Shown: piece after piece, positions 1 through 11,173 of the stretch
How positions within the stretch are numbered: the stretch's first letter is position 1
How the letters are laid out: the number at the start of each line of letters is the position of its first letter
DNA from: Billgrantia azerbaijanica
Lineage (GTDB): Bacteria; Pseudomonadota; Gammaproteobacteria; Pseudomonadales; Halomonadaceae
DNA length: 64,000 nt
NCBI GenBank assembly: GCA_004551485.1
Contig: SBLD01000005.1
Coordinates: 124,001-188,000 of the forward strand
Direction: 5' to 3'
Translations under genes and position numbers: made by a program
The notes under the pieces: generated by a model
The model's input: only the letters and a program-made list of their open reading frames with translations
Databases searched by the model: none
What the model was told of the DNA's origin: nothing

Positions 1-204
1 CGTGAAGCGTCCCACCACGCCGTGCTGGGGATAGCCACGAGCCAGCTGACGGGTGATCAGCGTCTCGGCGTTGCGCGCGGCGTCCTCGAGCAGACGCGCC
101 GGGTTGTGCTCTTCGTGGGCATTCTCGATACGCTCGCGAATGCGCAGGAACTGTTCGGCGGCGCTGCGCGAGGCGCGCAGCGCGTATTGGACCATCGGAT
201 GCAT
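1..204 (-). CDS. suhB: Inositol-1-monophosphatase SuhB, N-terminal part (cut by window edge)
   Basis: The 68 visible codons begin with MHPMVQYALRASRSAAEQFL, the typical amino end of SuhB. Known family members hydrolyse inositol 1-phosphate and, in gammaproteobacteria, also assist ribosomal antitermination complexes. The catalytic metal-binding motifs lie beyond the window edge, so activity cannot be judged. The ATG at 202-204 is followed at once by the conserved HPM residues. The gene diverges from trmJ, an arrangement common in gammaproteobacteria. Confidence 0.85.
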   Translation of the reverse strand, partial: MHPMVQYALRASRSAAEQFLRIRERIENAHEEHNPARLLEDAARNAETLITRQLARGYPQHGVVGRFT

Positions 205-230
205 GATCGGGCCTTGGGAACTCGGTGATG

Positions 231-254
231 TTAAAGAACGAGGATTAAAGAACG
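231..254. repeat. Direct repeat of TTAAAGAACG in suhB-trmJ intergenic region
   Basis: Two exact copies of TTAAAGAACG occur at 231-240 and 245-254, 14 bases apart start to start. They lie just upstream of suhB in the divergent suhB-trmJ gap, an AT-richer patch in GC-rich DNA. They could be a paired regulator site or part of the suhB promoter. No regulator is assigned. Confidence 0.4.
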
Positions 255-316
255 GTCGGCGCGAATCCTAGCAGAAGCGCGGGGACGGCGCCATGCGCGG
301 CGTGCCACCGCCGTGC

Positions 317-322
317 TAGAAT
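317..322 (+). promoter_or_regulatory. Candidate -10 box for trmJ
   Basis: TAGAAT sits 37 bases before the trmJ ATG and matches the sigma-70 -10 consensus at five of six positions. No convincing -35 hexamer is visible 17 bases upstream, so this is only a tentative call. Confidence 0.3.
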
Positions 323-358
323 CGCTGCCCACCCACCCTCGACGACGGCAGTTCCTCC

Positions 359-1123
359 ATGCTCGAGCGCATCCGCATCGTCCTGATCGGCACCAGTCAC
401 CCCGGCAACATCGGCGCTACCGCCCGTGCCATGCACAACATGGGCCTGAGCGACCTGGCCCTGGTGGCGCCGCGCTGCGAGCCGCTCACCGCCGACAGCA
501 TCTCGCGCGCCTCGGGCGCCGACCACCTGGTGCACGCCGCCCGGATGCACGACAGCCTGGACGCGGCGGTGGCCGACTGCACCCTGGCGGTGGGCGCCAG
601 CGCCCGCTCGCGCACCCTGCCCTGGCCGATGATCGCCCCCCGCGAGCTGGGCGCGCGCCTGCCCGCCGAGCTGGCCGATGCCGAGGGGCGCGTCGCGCTG
701 GTCTTCGGCCGCGAGGACAGTGGCCTCTCCAACGCCGAGCTCCAGCGCTGCCACGCCCACGTGCACATCCCCACCAACCCGGACTTCAGCTCGCTCAACC
801 TGGCCGCGGCCGTACAGGTGCTGGCCTACGAGTGCCGCCTGGCCTGGCAGGCGCAGCGCGAGACACCGGACGGGACGGACGAGGGCACCGGCCAGCCGCT
901 GGCCAGCCACGCGGAGCTCGAGCACTACTTCGCCCATCTCGAGCGCACCCTGATCGCCATCGGCTTCCACGACCCGGCCACCCCGCGCCAGCTGATGGCG
1001 CGACTGCGCCGCTTCACCCTGCGCGCCCGCCCCGAACGGCAGGAGCTCAATATCCTGCGCGGCATCCTCACCGCCACCGAGCAGCAGGCCGCAACCCGCC
1101 AGGGCGACGCCGCGGAGGAGTGA
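359..1123 (+). CDS. trmJ: tRNA (cytidine/uridine-32-2'-O)-methyltransferase TrmJ
   Basis: A 254-residue SpoU/TrmH-type (SPOUT) methyltransferase. TrmJ 2'-O-methylates C32/U32 in the tRNA anticodon loop using S-adenosylmethionine. The amino end carries [20 protein letters not shown]. The conserved knot motifs appear as [11 protein letters not shown] near residue 117 and [19 protein letters not shown] near residue 140. Length and order fit the family. The gene diverges from suhB and is followed by cysE, the usual gammaproteobacterial order. Confidence 0.95.
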   Translation: MLERIRIVLIGTSHPGNIGATARAMHNMGLSDLALVAPRCEPLTADSISRASGADHLVHAARMHDSLDAAVADCTLAVGASARSRTLPWPMIAPRELGARLPAELADAEGRVALVFGREDSGLSNAELQRCHAHVHIPTNPDFSSLNLAAAVQVLAYECRLAWQAQRETPDGTDEGTGQPLASHAELEHYFAHLERTLIAIGFHDPATPRQLMARLRRFTLRARPERQELNILRGILTATEQQAATRQGDAAEE

Positions 1124-1131
1124 TCCCCGCC

Positions 1132-1167
1132 GGCCGCTTGAAGCGGCCTGGCCCCGCCCTCAATAAT
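1132..1167 (+). promoter_or_regulatory. Hairpin and candidate sigma-70 promoter before cysE
   Basis: An inverted repeat GGCCGCT/AGCGGCC (1132-1138 and 1142-1148) lies just after trmJ and has no U-run. It overlaps TTGAAG (1138-1143), which stands 18 bases before AATAAT (1162-1167). The pair resembles a -35/-10 promoter for cysE, about 67 bases before its ATG. This is inference from sequence only. Confidence 0.4.
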
Positions 1168-1233
1168 GGAAGAACGATCCCCGGTGGCGGCGGCCGTGCG
1201 CCCTCGCCACCCTTGCCACAACAGGACCGCCGC

Positions 1234-2124
1234 ATGTTTCAACATCTGCGCGAGGACATCAACAGCGTATTCGCCCGCGACCCGGCGGCACGCAACTTCC
1301 TGGAAGTGCTCACCAACTACCCGGGACTGCACGCCCTGCTGCTGCACCGTCTGAGCCACTGGCTGTGGCAGAAGAACCTCAAGTGGCTGGCGCGCAGCCT
1401 CTCCACCTTCGCCCGCTGGCTGACCGGCATCGAGATCCACCCCGGTGCGAAGATCGGCCGGCGCTTCTTCATCGACCATGGCATGGGCGTGGTGATCGGC
1501 GAGACCGCCGAGGTGGGCGACGACGTCACCCTCTACCAGAGCGTGACGCTGGGCGGCACCAGCTGGCACAAGGGCAAGCGCCACCCGACCCTCGAGGACG
1601 GCGTCATCGTCGGTGCCGGCGCCAAGATCCTCGGCCCCTTCACGGTGGGCGCCGGGGCCAAGATCGGCTCCAACGCCGTGGTCACCAAGGAGGTGCCCGC
1701 CGGCGCCACGGTGGTCGGCATCCCCGGCAAGATCGTCAAGCGCGCCGAGCCCGATGCCGCCGAGGTGCTGGCCATCGACCCCGAGCGGCGCGAGGCGATG
1801 CGCCGCAAGTTCGGCTTCGACGCCTACGGCGTCAGCGAGGACATGCCCGACCCGGTGGCGCGCTCCATCCAGGCCATGCTCGACCACATGCACGCCGTGG
1901 ACGAGCGCATCGAGCGCATGTGCCACACCCTGCGCAAGCTCGATGCCGGCTACCGCGAAGGCCATCTGCCGGAGCTGCGCGACGAGGACTTCGCCGACAT
2001 CCTCGCCGACGTGGAGAGCTGCTGCGGGCCGACCCACGCCACCACCGCCGATCCCGCCAGCGGCAAGGGGAGTGGCGAGGAGCGCAGCAAGGATGACACC
2101 GGCGGTTCCCGGGGCAAAGGTTGA
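1234..2124 (+). CDS. cysE: Serine O-acetyltransferase CysE
   Basis: CysE acetylates L-serine with acetyl-CoA, the first committed step of cysteine synthesis. The 296-residue protein starts [20 protein letters not shown], as in CysE/EpsC enzymes. It then shows the left-handed beta-helix hexapeptide repeats ([16 protein letters not shown]... [10 protein letters not shown]... [14 protein letters not shown]). The ATG at 1234 is chosen because the longer open frame upstream overlaps trmJ. A carboxyl extension of about 100 residues rich in charged and small residues follows the catalytic domain. Lying directly before iscR-iscS, it is well placed to supply cysteine for Fe-S assembly. Confidence 0.95.
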   Translation: MFQHLREDINSVFARDPAARNFLEVLTNYPGLHALLLHRLSHWLWQKNLKWLARSLSTFARWLTGIEIHPGAKIGRRFFIDHGMGVVIGETAEVGDDVTLYQSVTLGGTSWHKGKRHPTLEDGVIVGAGAKILGPFTVGAGAKIGSNAVVTKEVPAGATVVGIPGKIVKRAEPDAAEVLAIDPERREAMRRKFGFDAYGVSEDMPDPVARSIQAMLDHMHAVDERIERMCHTLRKLDAGYREGHLPELRDEDFADILADVESCCGPTHATTADPASGKGSGEERSKDDTGGSRGKG

Positions 2125-2150
2125 CCGCCGCGCTGGGTCTTTACCATAAT
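2121..2150 (+). promoter_or_regulatory. Candidate promoter of the iscRSA operon
   Basis: TTGACC (2121-2126), which includes the cysE stop codon, is followed after 18 bases by CATAAT (2145-2150). This is a good sigma-70 match about 108 bases before the iscR ATG. In other bacteria IscR represses its own promoter through a site near the -35/-10 region. I did not find a clear IscR operator here. Confidence 0.5.
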
Positions 2151-2230
2151 GGCGGTTCGATTTCCGTGGCCCTGCCGTCGCTGGCGGCCGCGACGCCCAC
2201 CGGACGATGGAGCGCCCGTCGCCGAGGAAC

Positions 2231-2270
2231 GCCCGCTATGCGTTTGACGAGCCCGCCATGCGCTTGACCA
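2231..2270 (+). repeat. Imperfect 20-bp tandem duplication over the iscR start codon
   Basis: Bases 2231-2250 and 2251-2270 match at 17 of 20 positions, and each copy contains an ATG followed by CG-TTGAC. The first ATG (2238) opens a nine-codon frame (MRLTSPPCA) that ends at TGA 2265-2267, just inside iscR. The true iscR start is the ATG of the second copy. Confidence 0.7.
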
Positions 2271-2728
2271 CCAAGGGACGCTACGCCGTCACCGCCATGC
2301 TCGACCTCGCCCTGAACGCCAACACGGGGCCGACCAGCCTGGCCGATATCTCCCGCCGGCAGGAGATCTCGCTCCCTTACCTGGAGCAGCTCTTCGCCCG
2401 GCTGCGACGCGCCGAGCTGGTCAAGAGCGTGCGCGGCCCGGGCGGTGGCTACCTGCTGGCCGCGCCGGCGGCGGAGATTTCCGTAGCCCGGGTCATCGAT
2501 GCGGTCGACGAGTCGGTGGACGCCACCCGTTGCCAGGGACTGTCCGACTGCCAGCAGGGCGACACCTGCCTGACCCACCACCTGTGGTGCGCCCTGTCCG
2601 ACCAGATCCACGGCTTTCTCGACGGCATCACCCTGGGGCAATTGGCCGATCACGGCGAGGTGCAGCGCATCGCCGCCCGCCAGCGCGGCAACCGCGACGC
2701 CGATACCATCGCCACTACCTCGCCCTGA
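2258..2728 (+). CDS. iscR: Fe-S cluster assembly transcriptional regulator IscR
   Basis: A 156-residue Rrf2-family winged-helix repressor beginning [19 protein letters not shown], as IscR does. The three [2Fe-2S] cysteine ligands are at C92, C98 and C104, with a histidine at H107, the same spacing as E. coli IscR. IscR senses Fe-S supply and controls isc and other genes. The start at 2258 is set by homology. A near-identical 20-base copy of the start region lies immediately upstream and carries its own out-of-frame ATG. The gene heads a short iscR-iscS-iscA operon. Confidence 0.95.
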   Translation: MRLTTKGRYAVTAMLDLALNANTGPTSLADISRRQEISLPYLEQLFARLRRAELVKSVRGPGGGYLLAAPAAEISVARVIDAVDESVDATRCQGLSDCQQGDTCLTHHLWCALSDQIHGFLDGITLGQLADHGEVQRIAARQRGNRDADTIATTSP

Positions 2729-2774
2729 CACCGGCCGCCCCCTGGACCTTCAGCATGGAGACGCCCGCGAGCCC

Positions 2775-3923
2775 ATGAGCGCCCTCGTCTATCTCGACTA
2801 TGCCGCCACCACGCCGGTCGACCCTCGGGTCGCCGAGGTGATGAGCCGCCACCTCACCCTGGACGGCATCTTCGCCAATCCCGCCTCGCGCAGCCACATG
2901 CTCGGCTGGCAGGCCGAGCAGGCCGTGGAGAGCGCCCGCCGCCAGGTGGCCGATGCGATCGGTGCCGACCCGCGCGAGATCGTCTGGACGAGCGGCGCCA
3001 CCGAGGCCGACAACCTGGCGCTGACCGGCTTCCTGCGCGCCAACCGCGCCCGCGGCCGCCATCTGGTGACCTCCCTCATCGAACACAAGGCTGTGGTGGA
3101 TACCGCCAAGGCGCTGGAGGCCGAGGGCTTCGAGGTCACCTGGCTCTCCCCGGGCCGTGACGGCCGGGTCACCCCCGAGCAGCTGCGCGAGGCGCTGCGC
3201 GAAGACACCGTGCTGGTGTCGCTGATGGCGGTCAACAACGAGCTGGGCTGCATCCACGACCTGGCGGCCCTCGCCGAGGTCGCCCACGCCGGCGGCGCCG
3301 CCTTCCATGTCGACGCCGCCCAGGCGGCGGGGCGCCTGCCGCTCGACGTCGCGCAGCTCGGCATCGACCTGCTGTCGCTCTCCGGGCACAAGGTCTACGG
3401 TCCCAAGGGCATCGGTGCACTCTACGTGCGGCGCAGCCCCGACATCCGCGTGGAGGCGCTGATCCACGGCGGCGGCCACGAGCGCGGCATGCGCTCGGGC
3501 ACCCTGCCCACCCACCAGATCGCCGGCATGGGCGAGGCCTTCGCCCTGGCCACCGCCGAGCGCGAGGCCGACCAGGCACGCATCACCGCGCTGCGCGACC
3601 GCCTGCTCGACGGCCTCGTCGACCTGGCGGGCGTGCACCGCAACACCGTCCTCGAGGTGGCCGTGCCCAACATCCTCAACCTGGCCTTCGAGGGCGTCGA
3701 GGGCGAGTCGCTGCTGATGGCGCTGCGCGATGTCGCGCTCTCCACCGGCTCGGCCTGCAACTCGGCGAGCGTCGAGCCGTCTTACGTACTGAAGGGCATC
3801 GGCCTGCCGCGCCGCCTGGCGCTCGCCTCGCTGCGCTTCAGCTTCGGTCGCTTCACCACCGAGGCGGATATCGACCAGGCACTGGCGTCGCTGCGCCATG
3901 CCCTCACCGGACTGCGGCGCTAG
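2775..3923 (+). CDS. iscS: Cysteine desulfurase IscS, lacking the usual C-terminal tail
   Basis: A 382-residue PLP-dependent class V aminotransferase-fold desulfurase that moves cysteine sulfur onto an active-site cysteine. The amino end LDYAATTPVDPRV, the PLP lysine in SLSGHKVYGPKG and the cysteine loop STGSACNSAS (Cys328, same number as in E. coli) are all present. E. coli IscS is 404 residues. The present protein stops at about the point where the last ~22 residues (ending WAHH) would begin, and that tail is known to help contact IscU. No iscU gene follows. It lies 46 bases after iscR and 34 bases before iscA. Confidence 0.93.
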   Translation: MSALVYLDYAATTPVDPRVAEVMSRHLTLDGIFANPASRSHMLGWQAEQAVESARRQVADAIGADPREIVWTSGATEADNLALTGFLRANRARGRHLVTSLIEHKAVVDTAKALEAEGFEVTWLSPGRDGRVTPEQLREALREDTVLVSLMAVNNELGCIHDLAALAEVAHAGGAAFHVDAAQAAGRLPLDVAQLGIDLLSLSGHKVYGPKGIGALYVRRSPDIRVEALIHGGGHERGMRSGTLPTHQIAGMGEAFALATAEREADQARITALRDRLLDGLVDLAGVHRNTVLEVAVPNILNLAFEGVEGESLLMALRDVALSTGSACNSASVEPSYVLKGIGLPRRLALASLRFSFGRFTTEADIDQALASLRHALTGLRR

Positions 3924-3957
3924 CCGTCCGTCATTCACCCTTGCAGGAGAACCATCC

Positions 3958-4284
3958 ATGGCGCACCTTTCGATCACCGACGCCGCCGCCGAGCAGATCC
4001 GCCGGGTGCTCGAGGAGCGCGGCCACGGCCTGGGCCTGCGGGTCTCGGTCAAGCCGAGCGGCTGCTCCGGCTACAGCTATGTGCTCGACTTCGCCGACGC
4101 GGCCGCGAATGACGACGTGGCCTTCGAGGAGCACGGCGTGACCGTCTTCGTCGCCCCCGATGCCCTGGAGATGCTCGATGGCAGCGAAGTGGACTACGTC
4201 AACGAAGGGCTCAACCGCTTCTTCCGCTTCAACAACCCCAACGTCAAGGACCAATGCGGCTGCGGCGAGAGCTTCAGCGTCTGA
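3958..4284 (+). CDS. iscA: Iron-sulfur cluster assembly protein IscA
   Basis: A 108-residue A-type Fe-S carrier. The three conserved cysteines are present as SGCSGYSY and CGCGESFSV at the carboxyl end. The stretch FNNPNVKDQCGCGESF is close to IscA and closer than to ErpA or SufA. It presumably receives clusters or iron and passes them to target proteins. ATG 3958 has GGAG ten bases upstream. It is the last gene of the operon, and ndk follows behind its own promoter. Confidence 0.92.
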   Translation: MAHLSITDAAAEQIRRVLEERGHGLGLRVSVKPSGCSGYSYVLDFADAAANDDVAFEEHGVTVFVAPDALEMLDGSEVDYVNEGLNRFFRFNNPNVKDQCGCGESFSV

Positions 4285-4291
4285 GCAATGA

Positions 4292-4321
4292 TTGTTCAAC
4301 CCTGCTCCGGGGCGGTATAAT
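4292..4321 (+). promoter_or_regulatory. Sigma-70 promoter for ndk
   Basis: TTGTTC (4292-4297), an 18-base spacer and a perfect TATAAT (4316-4321) form one of the best promoter matches in the window. It lies about 145 bases before the ndk ATG, so the ndk transcript would have a long leader. Confidence 0.65.
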
Positions 4322-4466
4322 TCGCGCCCAGTCGGCGCACACCGCCGGACGCCGGACCGCTTCATCCGATTCGCCGCGCCGCCCTCGCTTCCGCCACGGA
4401 AGCCCGGGGCGGCGCGGCGCTATCCATCGACATCCCTGACCATCACCCCTTTACGGAGACCTGCCC

Positions 4467-4895
4467 ATGGCAACCGAACGCACCCTGTCCATCATCAAGC
4501 CCGACGCCGTCGCCAAGAACGTCATCGGCGAGATCGAGAGCCGCTTCGAGAAGGGTGGCCTGGCCATCGTCGCGGCCAAGATGCTGCACCTGTCCCGCGA
4601 GCAGGCCGAAGGCTTCTACGCCGAGCACAAGGAGCGCCCCTTCTTCAACGATCTCGTCGGCTTCATGACCTCCGGCCCGGTGGTGGTACAGGTGCTGGAA
4701 GGCGACAACGCCATTGCCGCCAACCGCGAGCTGATGGGCGCCACCAACCCCAAGGAAGCCGCGCCGGGCACCATCCGCGCCGACTTCGCCGAGACCATCG
4801 ACGCCAACGCCGTGCACGGCTCCGACTCTCCCGCGTCCGCCGCCCGCGAGATCGCGTACTTCTTTGAAGACAGCGAGATCTGCCCGCGCGGCTGA
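4467..4895 (+). CDS. ndk: Nucleoside diphosphate kinase
   Basis: A 142-residue Ndk that transfers phosphate from ATP to nucleoside diphosphates through a phosphohistidine. It begins [18 protein letters not shown]. The catalytic histidine is in NAVHGSDS near residue 117. Length equals that of the E. coli enzyme. GGAG eight bases before the ATG supports this start. It begins the conserved ndk-rlmN-pilW-rodZ-ispG-hisS cluster. Confidence 0.97.
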   Translation: MATERTLSIIKPDAVAKNVIGEIESRFEKGGLAIVAAKMLHLSREQAEGFYAEHKERPFFNDLVGFMTSGPVVVQVLEGDNAIAANRELMGATNPKEAAPGTIRADFAETIDANAVHGSDSPASAAREIAYFFEDSEICPRG

Positions 4896-4953
4896 ACGCT
4901 GCCCACGCGGGGGCGATGGCCCCCGCGCCCTGCCCCAACGACACCGTGATGCC

Positions 4954-6078
<1,125 letters not shown>

Positions 6079-6090
6079 ACCGTGCCCGCC

Positions 6091-6119
6091 TTGACTTCAA
6101 CCCGGCACGGCGCTTTGAT
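6091..6119 (+). promoter_or_regulatory. Candidate promoter before pilW
   Basis: TTGACT (6091-6096) and TTTGAT (6114-6119) are separated by 17 bases, about 78 bases before the pilW ATG. The -35 box is good and the -10 box is weak. Confidence 0.35.
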
Positions 6120-6196
6120 GGTCAGGTTTTTCATCACGCTCGGCCTGTCTCCTGGCGTCAGCGCCGCTGCCCGATGTACCCCTTGAAGAGGATGCC

Positions 6197-6901
6197 ATGA
6201 CGCGCCGCCCTCCGCTGTCAGCCCGACTCACGCCCGTGCCGCTCGCGGCACTCCTGGCCGGGTCGCTGTGGCTGGGCGGCTGTGCCAGCCAGGACGTGCG
6301 CGTGGAGGAAAACGAGCCGGCCGCGGCCTACACTCGGCTGGGACTGGCCTATCTCGAACGCAACAACCTGCCCCGGGCGATGGCCGCACTGGACCGCGCC
6401 CTGGAACACGCGCCGTCCGACCCCGAGGCGCTGCAGGCCATGGCCGTGGTCTACCAGCACCAGGGCGAGGCCGAACTCGCCGACCAGGCCTTCCGACGCG
6501 CACTGGATGCCGATCCCGACTTCACCCGGGCACGCAACAACTACGCCGCCTTCCTCTATGACCAGGGGCGTATCGGGGCGGCCTGCGAGCAGCTCGAGCA
6601 CGCCACCCGGGACCCGCAGTACGCCCGGCGCGCCCAGCTGTTCGCCAACCTGGGCCGCTGCCGCCAGGCGCAGGGCGAGTTCGCCGCCGCCCGCCGGAGC
6701 CTCGAGCGCGCCCAGAGCCTCGACCCGCGCTACGCCGAGAGCCATCTCCGCCTGGCCGAGCTGGAGCTGGCCCAAGGCAACCCGGCGCGCGCGCGGCAGC
6801 AGCTGGAGCGCTACGTGCGCCTGGCCGGCGACACCGCCGAGGCGCGGGCGCTGGCCCGTGACATCGCCGCCGCTCAGGGAGACACCCGCCGCGCCCCCTG
6901 A
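6197..6901 (+). CDS. pilW: Type IV pilus biogenesis lipoprotein PilW/PilF (TPR protein)
   Basis: A 234-residue outer-membrane lipoprotein whose homologues stabilise type IV pili and assist secretin assembly. The signal sequence ends in a lipobox (WLGGC, Cys about residue 30). The rest is a run of about five tetratricopeptide repeats, for example AYTRLGLAYLERNNLPRAMA and ALQAMAVVYQHQGEAELAD. The position between rlmN and rodZ is the conserved one. Whether this strain makes pili cannot be read from the window. Confidence 0.88.
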   Translation: MTRRPPLSARLTPVPLAALLAGSLWLGGCASQDVRVEENEPAAAYTRLGLAYLERNNLPRAMAALDRALEHAPSDPEALQAMAVVYQHQGEAELADQAFRRALDADPDFTRARNNYAAFLYDQGRIGAACEQLEHATRDPQYARRAQLFANLGRCRQAQGEFAAARRSLERAQSLDPRYAESHLRLAELELAQGNPARARQQLERYVRLAGDTAEARALARDIAAAQGDTRRAP

Positions 6902-6930
6902 ATACCGACTATCACGAAGGATGCTCAGAC

Positions 6931-7995
6931 ATGAGCGACACTCACTACACCGATGCCGCCGACGTCACCCCACAGGCCTCACCCGGGGAGCAGCTGAAGC
7001 GCGAGCGCGAGGCGCAGGGCCTGAGCCGGGACGACGTCGCCACGGCCCTCAACCTGCGGCCCGCCGTGGTGGCGGGCCTGGAAGAGGACCGCTTCGACGA
7101 GGTACCGATCGCCGCCTACCGGCGCGGCTACCTGCGGGCCTACGCCCGGCTGCTGGGCATCGAGGAGCGCCCGGTCCTCGACGCCTACACCAGCCGCTTC
7201 GGCCACGAGGAGCCGCCGCAGCACACCACCCCGGTGCAGGTCACCAAGCCGCCGTCGCGCCTCGGCGCCTGGCTCTTCAAGCTGGCCAGTCTGCTGGTGA
7301 TCGCCGGCCTGATCGGCCTGACCCTGCTGTGGTGGCAAAGCCGCGGGGGCGGCGAGCCGCTGGACCTCGGTGACAACAGCCCCATCACGGTGGATGGCCT
7401 CGACGGGACGCCCACCCTCATCGAGGAACCCCTGGCCCCCGACGACGAGACGCTGCCGCCGCTGCCCGAGGAGGGCGTCGACGCCCTGGGCGACGAGGCG
7501 AGCCAGGCCGTCACCGAAGAGGCCATGCCCAGCGAAGAGGTTGCCCCGGACGAGGCAGCCACCGACGCCGAGCCAGCTGAGACCGGCGAAGCCAGCGCAA
7601 CGCGCGCCACCGACGAGACGATCGCGGCAGCGGAAGAGGAACCGTCGCCGACGGAGGCCGAGGCACCGGCCACCGAGACGACGGCAAGCACCGAGCCGGC
7701 CGCCGACACCGCCGCCGCCGAGCCGGAAGAGAGCGCCGCCCCGGCCGCCGATTCCCGCGTGCTGGAGTTCACCTTCAACGAGCAATCGTGGACCGAAGTG
7801 TTCGATGCCGACAACGAGCGTATCTTCGTCGGCCTCCAGGAACCCGGCACCAGCGCACGCGTCGAAGGCGAACCGCCGTTTCGCCTGACCGTCGGCAACG
7901 CCACCGGCGTCGAGCTCACCTGGGGTGGCGAAGCCGTGAACCTCGGCGAGCGCGCCGGTGCCAACAACGTCGCCCGCTTCACCCTGGGAGAATGA
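6931..7995 (+). CDS. rodZ: Cytoskeleton protein RodZ
   Basis: A 354-residue membrane protein linking MreB to the cell-wall elongation machinery. An amino-terminal helix-turn-helix (about residues 17-80, [19 protein letters not shown]) is followed by one transmembrane helix (about 115-132). A long acidic Ala/Glu/Thr-rich periplasmic linker comes next, and then a carboxyl beta domain of the DUF4115 type (about 250-350). The very acidic linker suits a halophile. Its stop overlaps an ATGA at the ispG start region. Confidence 0.93.
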   Translation: MSDTHYTDAADVTPQASPGEQLKREREAQGLSRDDVATALNLRPAVVAGLEEDRFDEVPIAAYRRGYLRAYARLLGIEERPVLDAYTSRFGHEEPPQHTTPVQVTKPPSRLGAWLFKLASLLVIAGLIGLTLLWWQSRGGGEPLDLGDNSPITVDGLDGTPTLIEEPLAPDDETLPPLPEEGVDALGDEASQAVTEEAMPSEEVAPDEAATDAEPAETGEASATRATDETIAAAEEEPSPTEAEAPATETTASTEPAADTAAAEPEESAAPAADSRVLEFTFNEQSWTEVFDADNERIFVGLQEPGTSARVEGEPPFRLTVGNATGVELTWGGEAVNLGERAGANNVARFTLGE

Positions 7996-8003
7996 TCGTC
8001 GCC

Positions 8004-9119
8004 ATGCACGCACAATCCCCCATCATCCGCCGCAAGTCGCGCCAGATTTGGGTCGGCACGGTACCGGTGGGCGGCGACGCCCCCATCTCCGTGCAGAGCA
8101 TGACCAACACCGACACCCTGGACGTGGCCGCGACCGTGGCGCAGATCCGCCAGCTCGAGGCCGCCGGGGCCGATATCGTGCGCGTCTCGGTGCCCACCAT
8201 GGACGCCGCCGAGGCCTTCGGCCAGATCAAGCGCGAGGTGGCGATACCGCTGGTCGCCGACATCCACTTCGATTACCGGATCGCCCTGCGCGTCGCCGAG
8301 CTCGGCGTCGACTGCCTGCGCATCAACCCCGGCAACATCGGTCGTGAGGACCGCGTCCGGGCGGTGGTCAACGCCGCCCGCGACAACGGCATCCCCATCC
8401 GCATCGGCGTCAACGCCGGGTCGCTGGAGAAGGACCTGCAGAAGAAGTACGGTGAGCCGACCCCGGCGGCGTTGGTGGAATCGGCGATGCGCCACATCGA
8501 CCACCTCGACCGCCTCGACTTCCCCGACTTCAAGGTGAGCGTCAAGGCCTCGGACGTCTTCATGGCGGTGGCCGCCTACCGCGACCTCGCCACGCGCATC
8601 GAGCAACCGCTGCACCTCGGCATCACCGAGGCGGGCGGGCTGCGCTCGGGCACCGTCAAGTCCGCCATCGGCCTGGGCATGCTGCTGATGGACGGCATCG
8701 GCGACACCATCCGCGTGTCGCTGGCCGCCGACCCGGTCGAGGAGATCAAGGTCGGCTACGACATGCTCAAGAGCCTGCGCCTGCGGTCCAAGGGCATCAA
8801 CTTCATCGCCTGCCCCAGTTGCTCGCGCCAGAACTTCGACGTCATCGGCACCATGAACGCCCTCGAGGAGCGCCTCGACGACATCATGACCCCGCTCGAC
8901 GTCTCGGTGATCGGCTGCGTGGTCAACGGCCCCGGCGAGGCGAAGGAGAGCGATGTCGGCCTGACCGGCGGCAGCCCCGCCAATCTCGTCTACCTCGACG
9001 GCAAGCCCGCCTCCAAGCTGCGCAACGACCACCTGGTCGACGACCTCGAGCGGCTGATCCGCGACAAGGTGCGCGAGAAGGAGCAGGCCGAACGGGACGT
9101 GATCGCCCGCGACCAGTAA
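8004..9119 (+). CDS. ispG: 4-hydroxy-3-methylbut-2-en-1-yl diphosphate synthase (flavodoxin) IspG
   Basis: The [4Fe-4S] enzyme of the non-mevalonate isoprenoid pathway. The protein is about 371 residues, as in E. coli (372). [24 protein letters not shown] and the cluster cysteines in ACPSCSRQ and [11 protein letters not shown] are visible. Two in-frame ATGs exist. 7992 overlaps the rodZ stop (ATGA) and would add MIVA. 8004 starts [12 protein letters not shown], which matches the E. coli start MHNQAPIQRRKS. I chose 8004, but 7992 is possible. Confidence 0.94.
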   Translation: MHAQSPIIRRKSRQIWVGTVPVGGDAPISVQSMTNTDTLDVAATVAQIRQLEAAGADIVRVSVPTMDAAEAFGQIKREVAIPLVADIHFDYRIALRVAELGVDCLRINPGNIGREDRVRAVVNAARDNGIPIRIGVNAGSLEKDLQKKYGEPTPAALVESAMRHIDHLDRLDFPDFKVSVKASDVFMAVAAYRDLATRIEQPLHLGITEAGGLRSGTVKSAIGLGMLLMDGIGDTIRVSLAADPVEEIKVGYDMLKSLRLRSKGINFIACPSCSRQNFDVIGTMNALEERLDDIMTPLDVSVIGCVVNGPGEAKESDVGLTGGSPANLVYLDGKPASKLRNDHLVDDLERLIRDKVREKEQAERDVIARDQ

Positions 9120-9144
9120 ACCGGGCGACGACAAGGAGCCAGCA

Positions 9145-10467
<1,323 letters not shown>

Positions 10468-10516
10468 GCCGGGCACTTGCCTGACCCAACGGACATGCCG
10501 TAGAAGGAGACCGCCC

Positions 10517-11173
10517 GTGGCGGAGCTGAGAACCGAAGAAGAACAGGTGGAGGCGCTCAAGCGCTGGTGGAAGGAGAACGGCCTCTCGCTGATCGCCGGG
10601 GTGGCCATCGCCGTCGCCGGCGTGGTGGGCTGGAACGCTTGGCAGAGCTACCAGGCGAACCAGGCCACCGCCGCCTCGATGCGCTACCAGCAACTTCTCA
10701 ACCTGGCCGGCGGCAACGAGCTCGAGGCCGCAGACCGGGAGGAGGCGCGCACGCTGGCCCAGGAGATCGTCGACGAGCACGGCGAGAGCCTCTACGCCGA
10801 TCTGGCGCGCCTCATCGACGCCAGTCTCGCCGTGCAGCAGGACGACCGGGAAGGCGCCCGTGCGGCACTCCAGGCGGTGATCGACACCGACCGCGCCTAC
10901 CTGCCGGGGCTCGCCCGCCTGCGCCTGGCGCGTCTGCAACTCGACGCCGGAGAGCCCGAGGCGGCGCTGGCCACCCTGGAGAGCGGCATCCCCGAGGCGC
11001 TGGCCGCCCAGCGCGCCGACGTACAGGGCAACGCCTACCAGGCGCTGGGCCGCGAGGCCGAGGCCCGCGAGGCGTGGCGCCAGGCCATGGCGCTGGCGGA
11101 AGAGCACGGCCAGCCGCTCTACGGCGTGGAACTCAAGCTCGACAACCTCGGCGTGGAGGAGGTCACCCTATGA
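10517..11173 (+). CDS. yfgM: YfgM-type membrane-anchored tetratricopeptide protein
   Basis: A 218-residue protein of the YfgM/UPF0070 family. It has a short cytoplasmic amino end (EEEQVEALKRWWKENG), one transmembrane helix (about residues 22-42) and a periplasmic helical TPR-like domain. E. coli YfgM is an ancillary SecYEG/PpiD-associated chaperone. The start is GTG 10517, preceded by AAGGAG at 10504-10509. It sits between hisS and bamB, the conserved position, and its stop overlaps the bamB ATG (ATGA at 11170). Confidence 0.88.
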   Translation: MAELRTEEEQVEALKRWWKENGLSLIAGVAIAVAGVVGWNAWQSYQANQATAASMRYQQLLNLAGGNELEAADREEARTLAQEIVDEHGESLYADLARLIDASLAVQQDDREGARAALQAVIDTDRAYLPGLARLRLARLQLDAGEPEAALATLESGIPEALAAQRADVQGNAYQALGREAEAREAWRQAMALAEEHGQPLYGVELKLDNLGVEEVTL

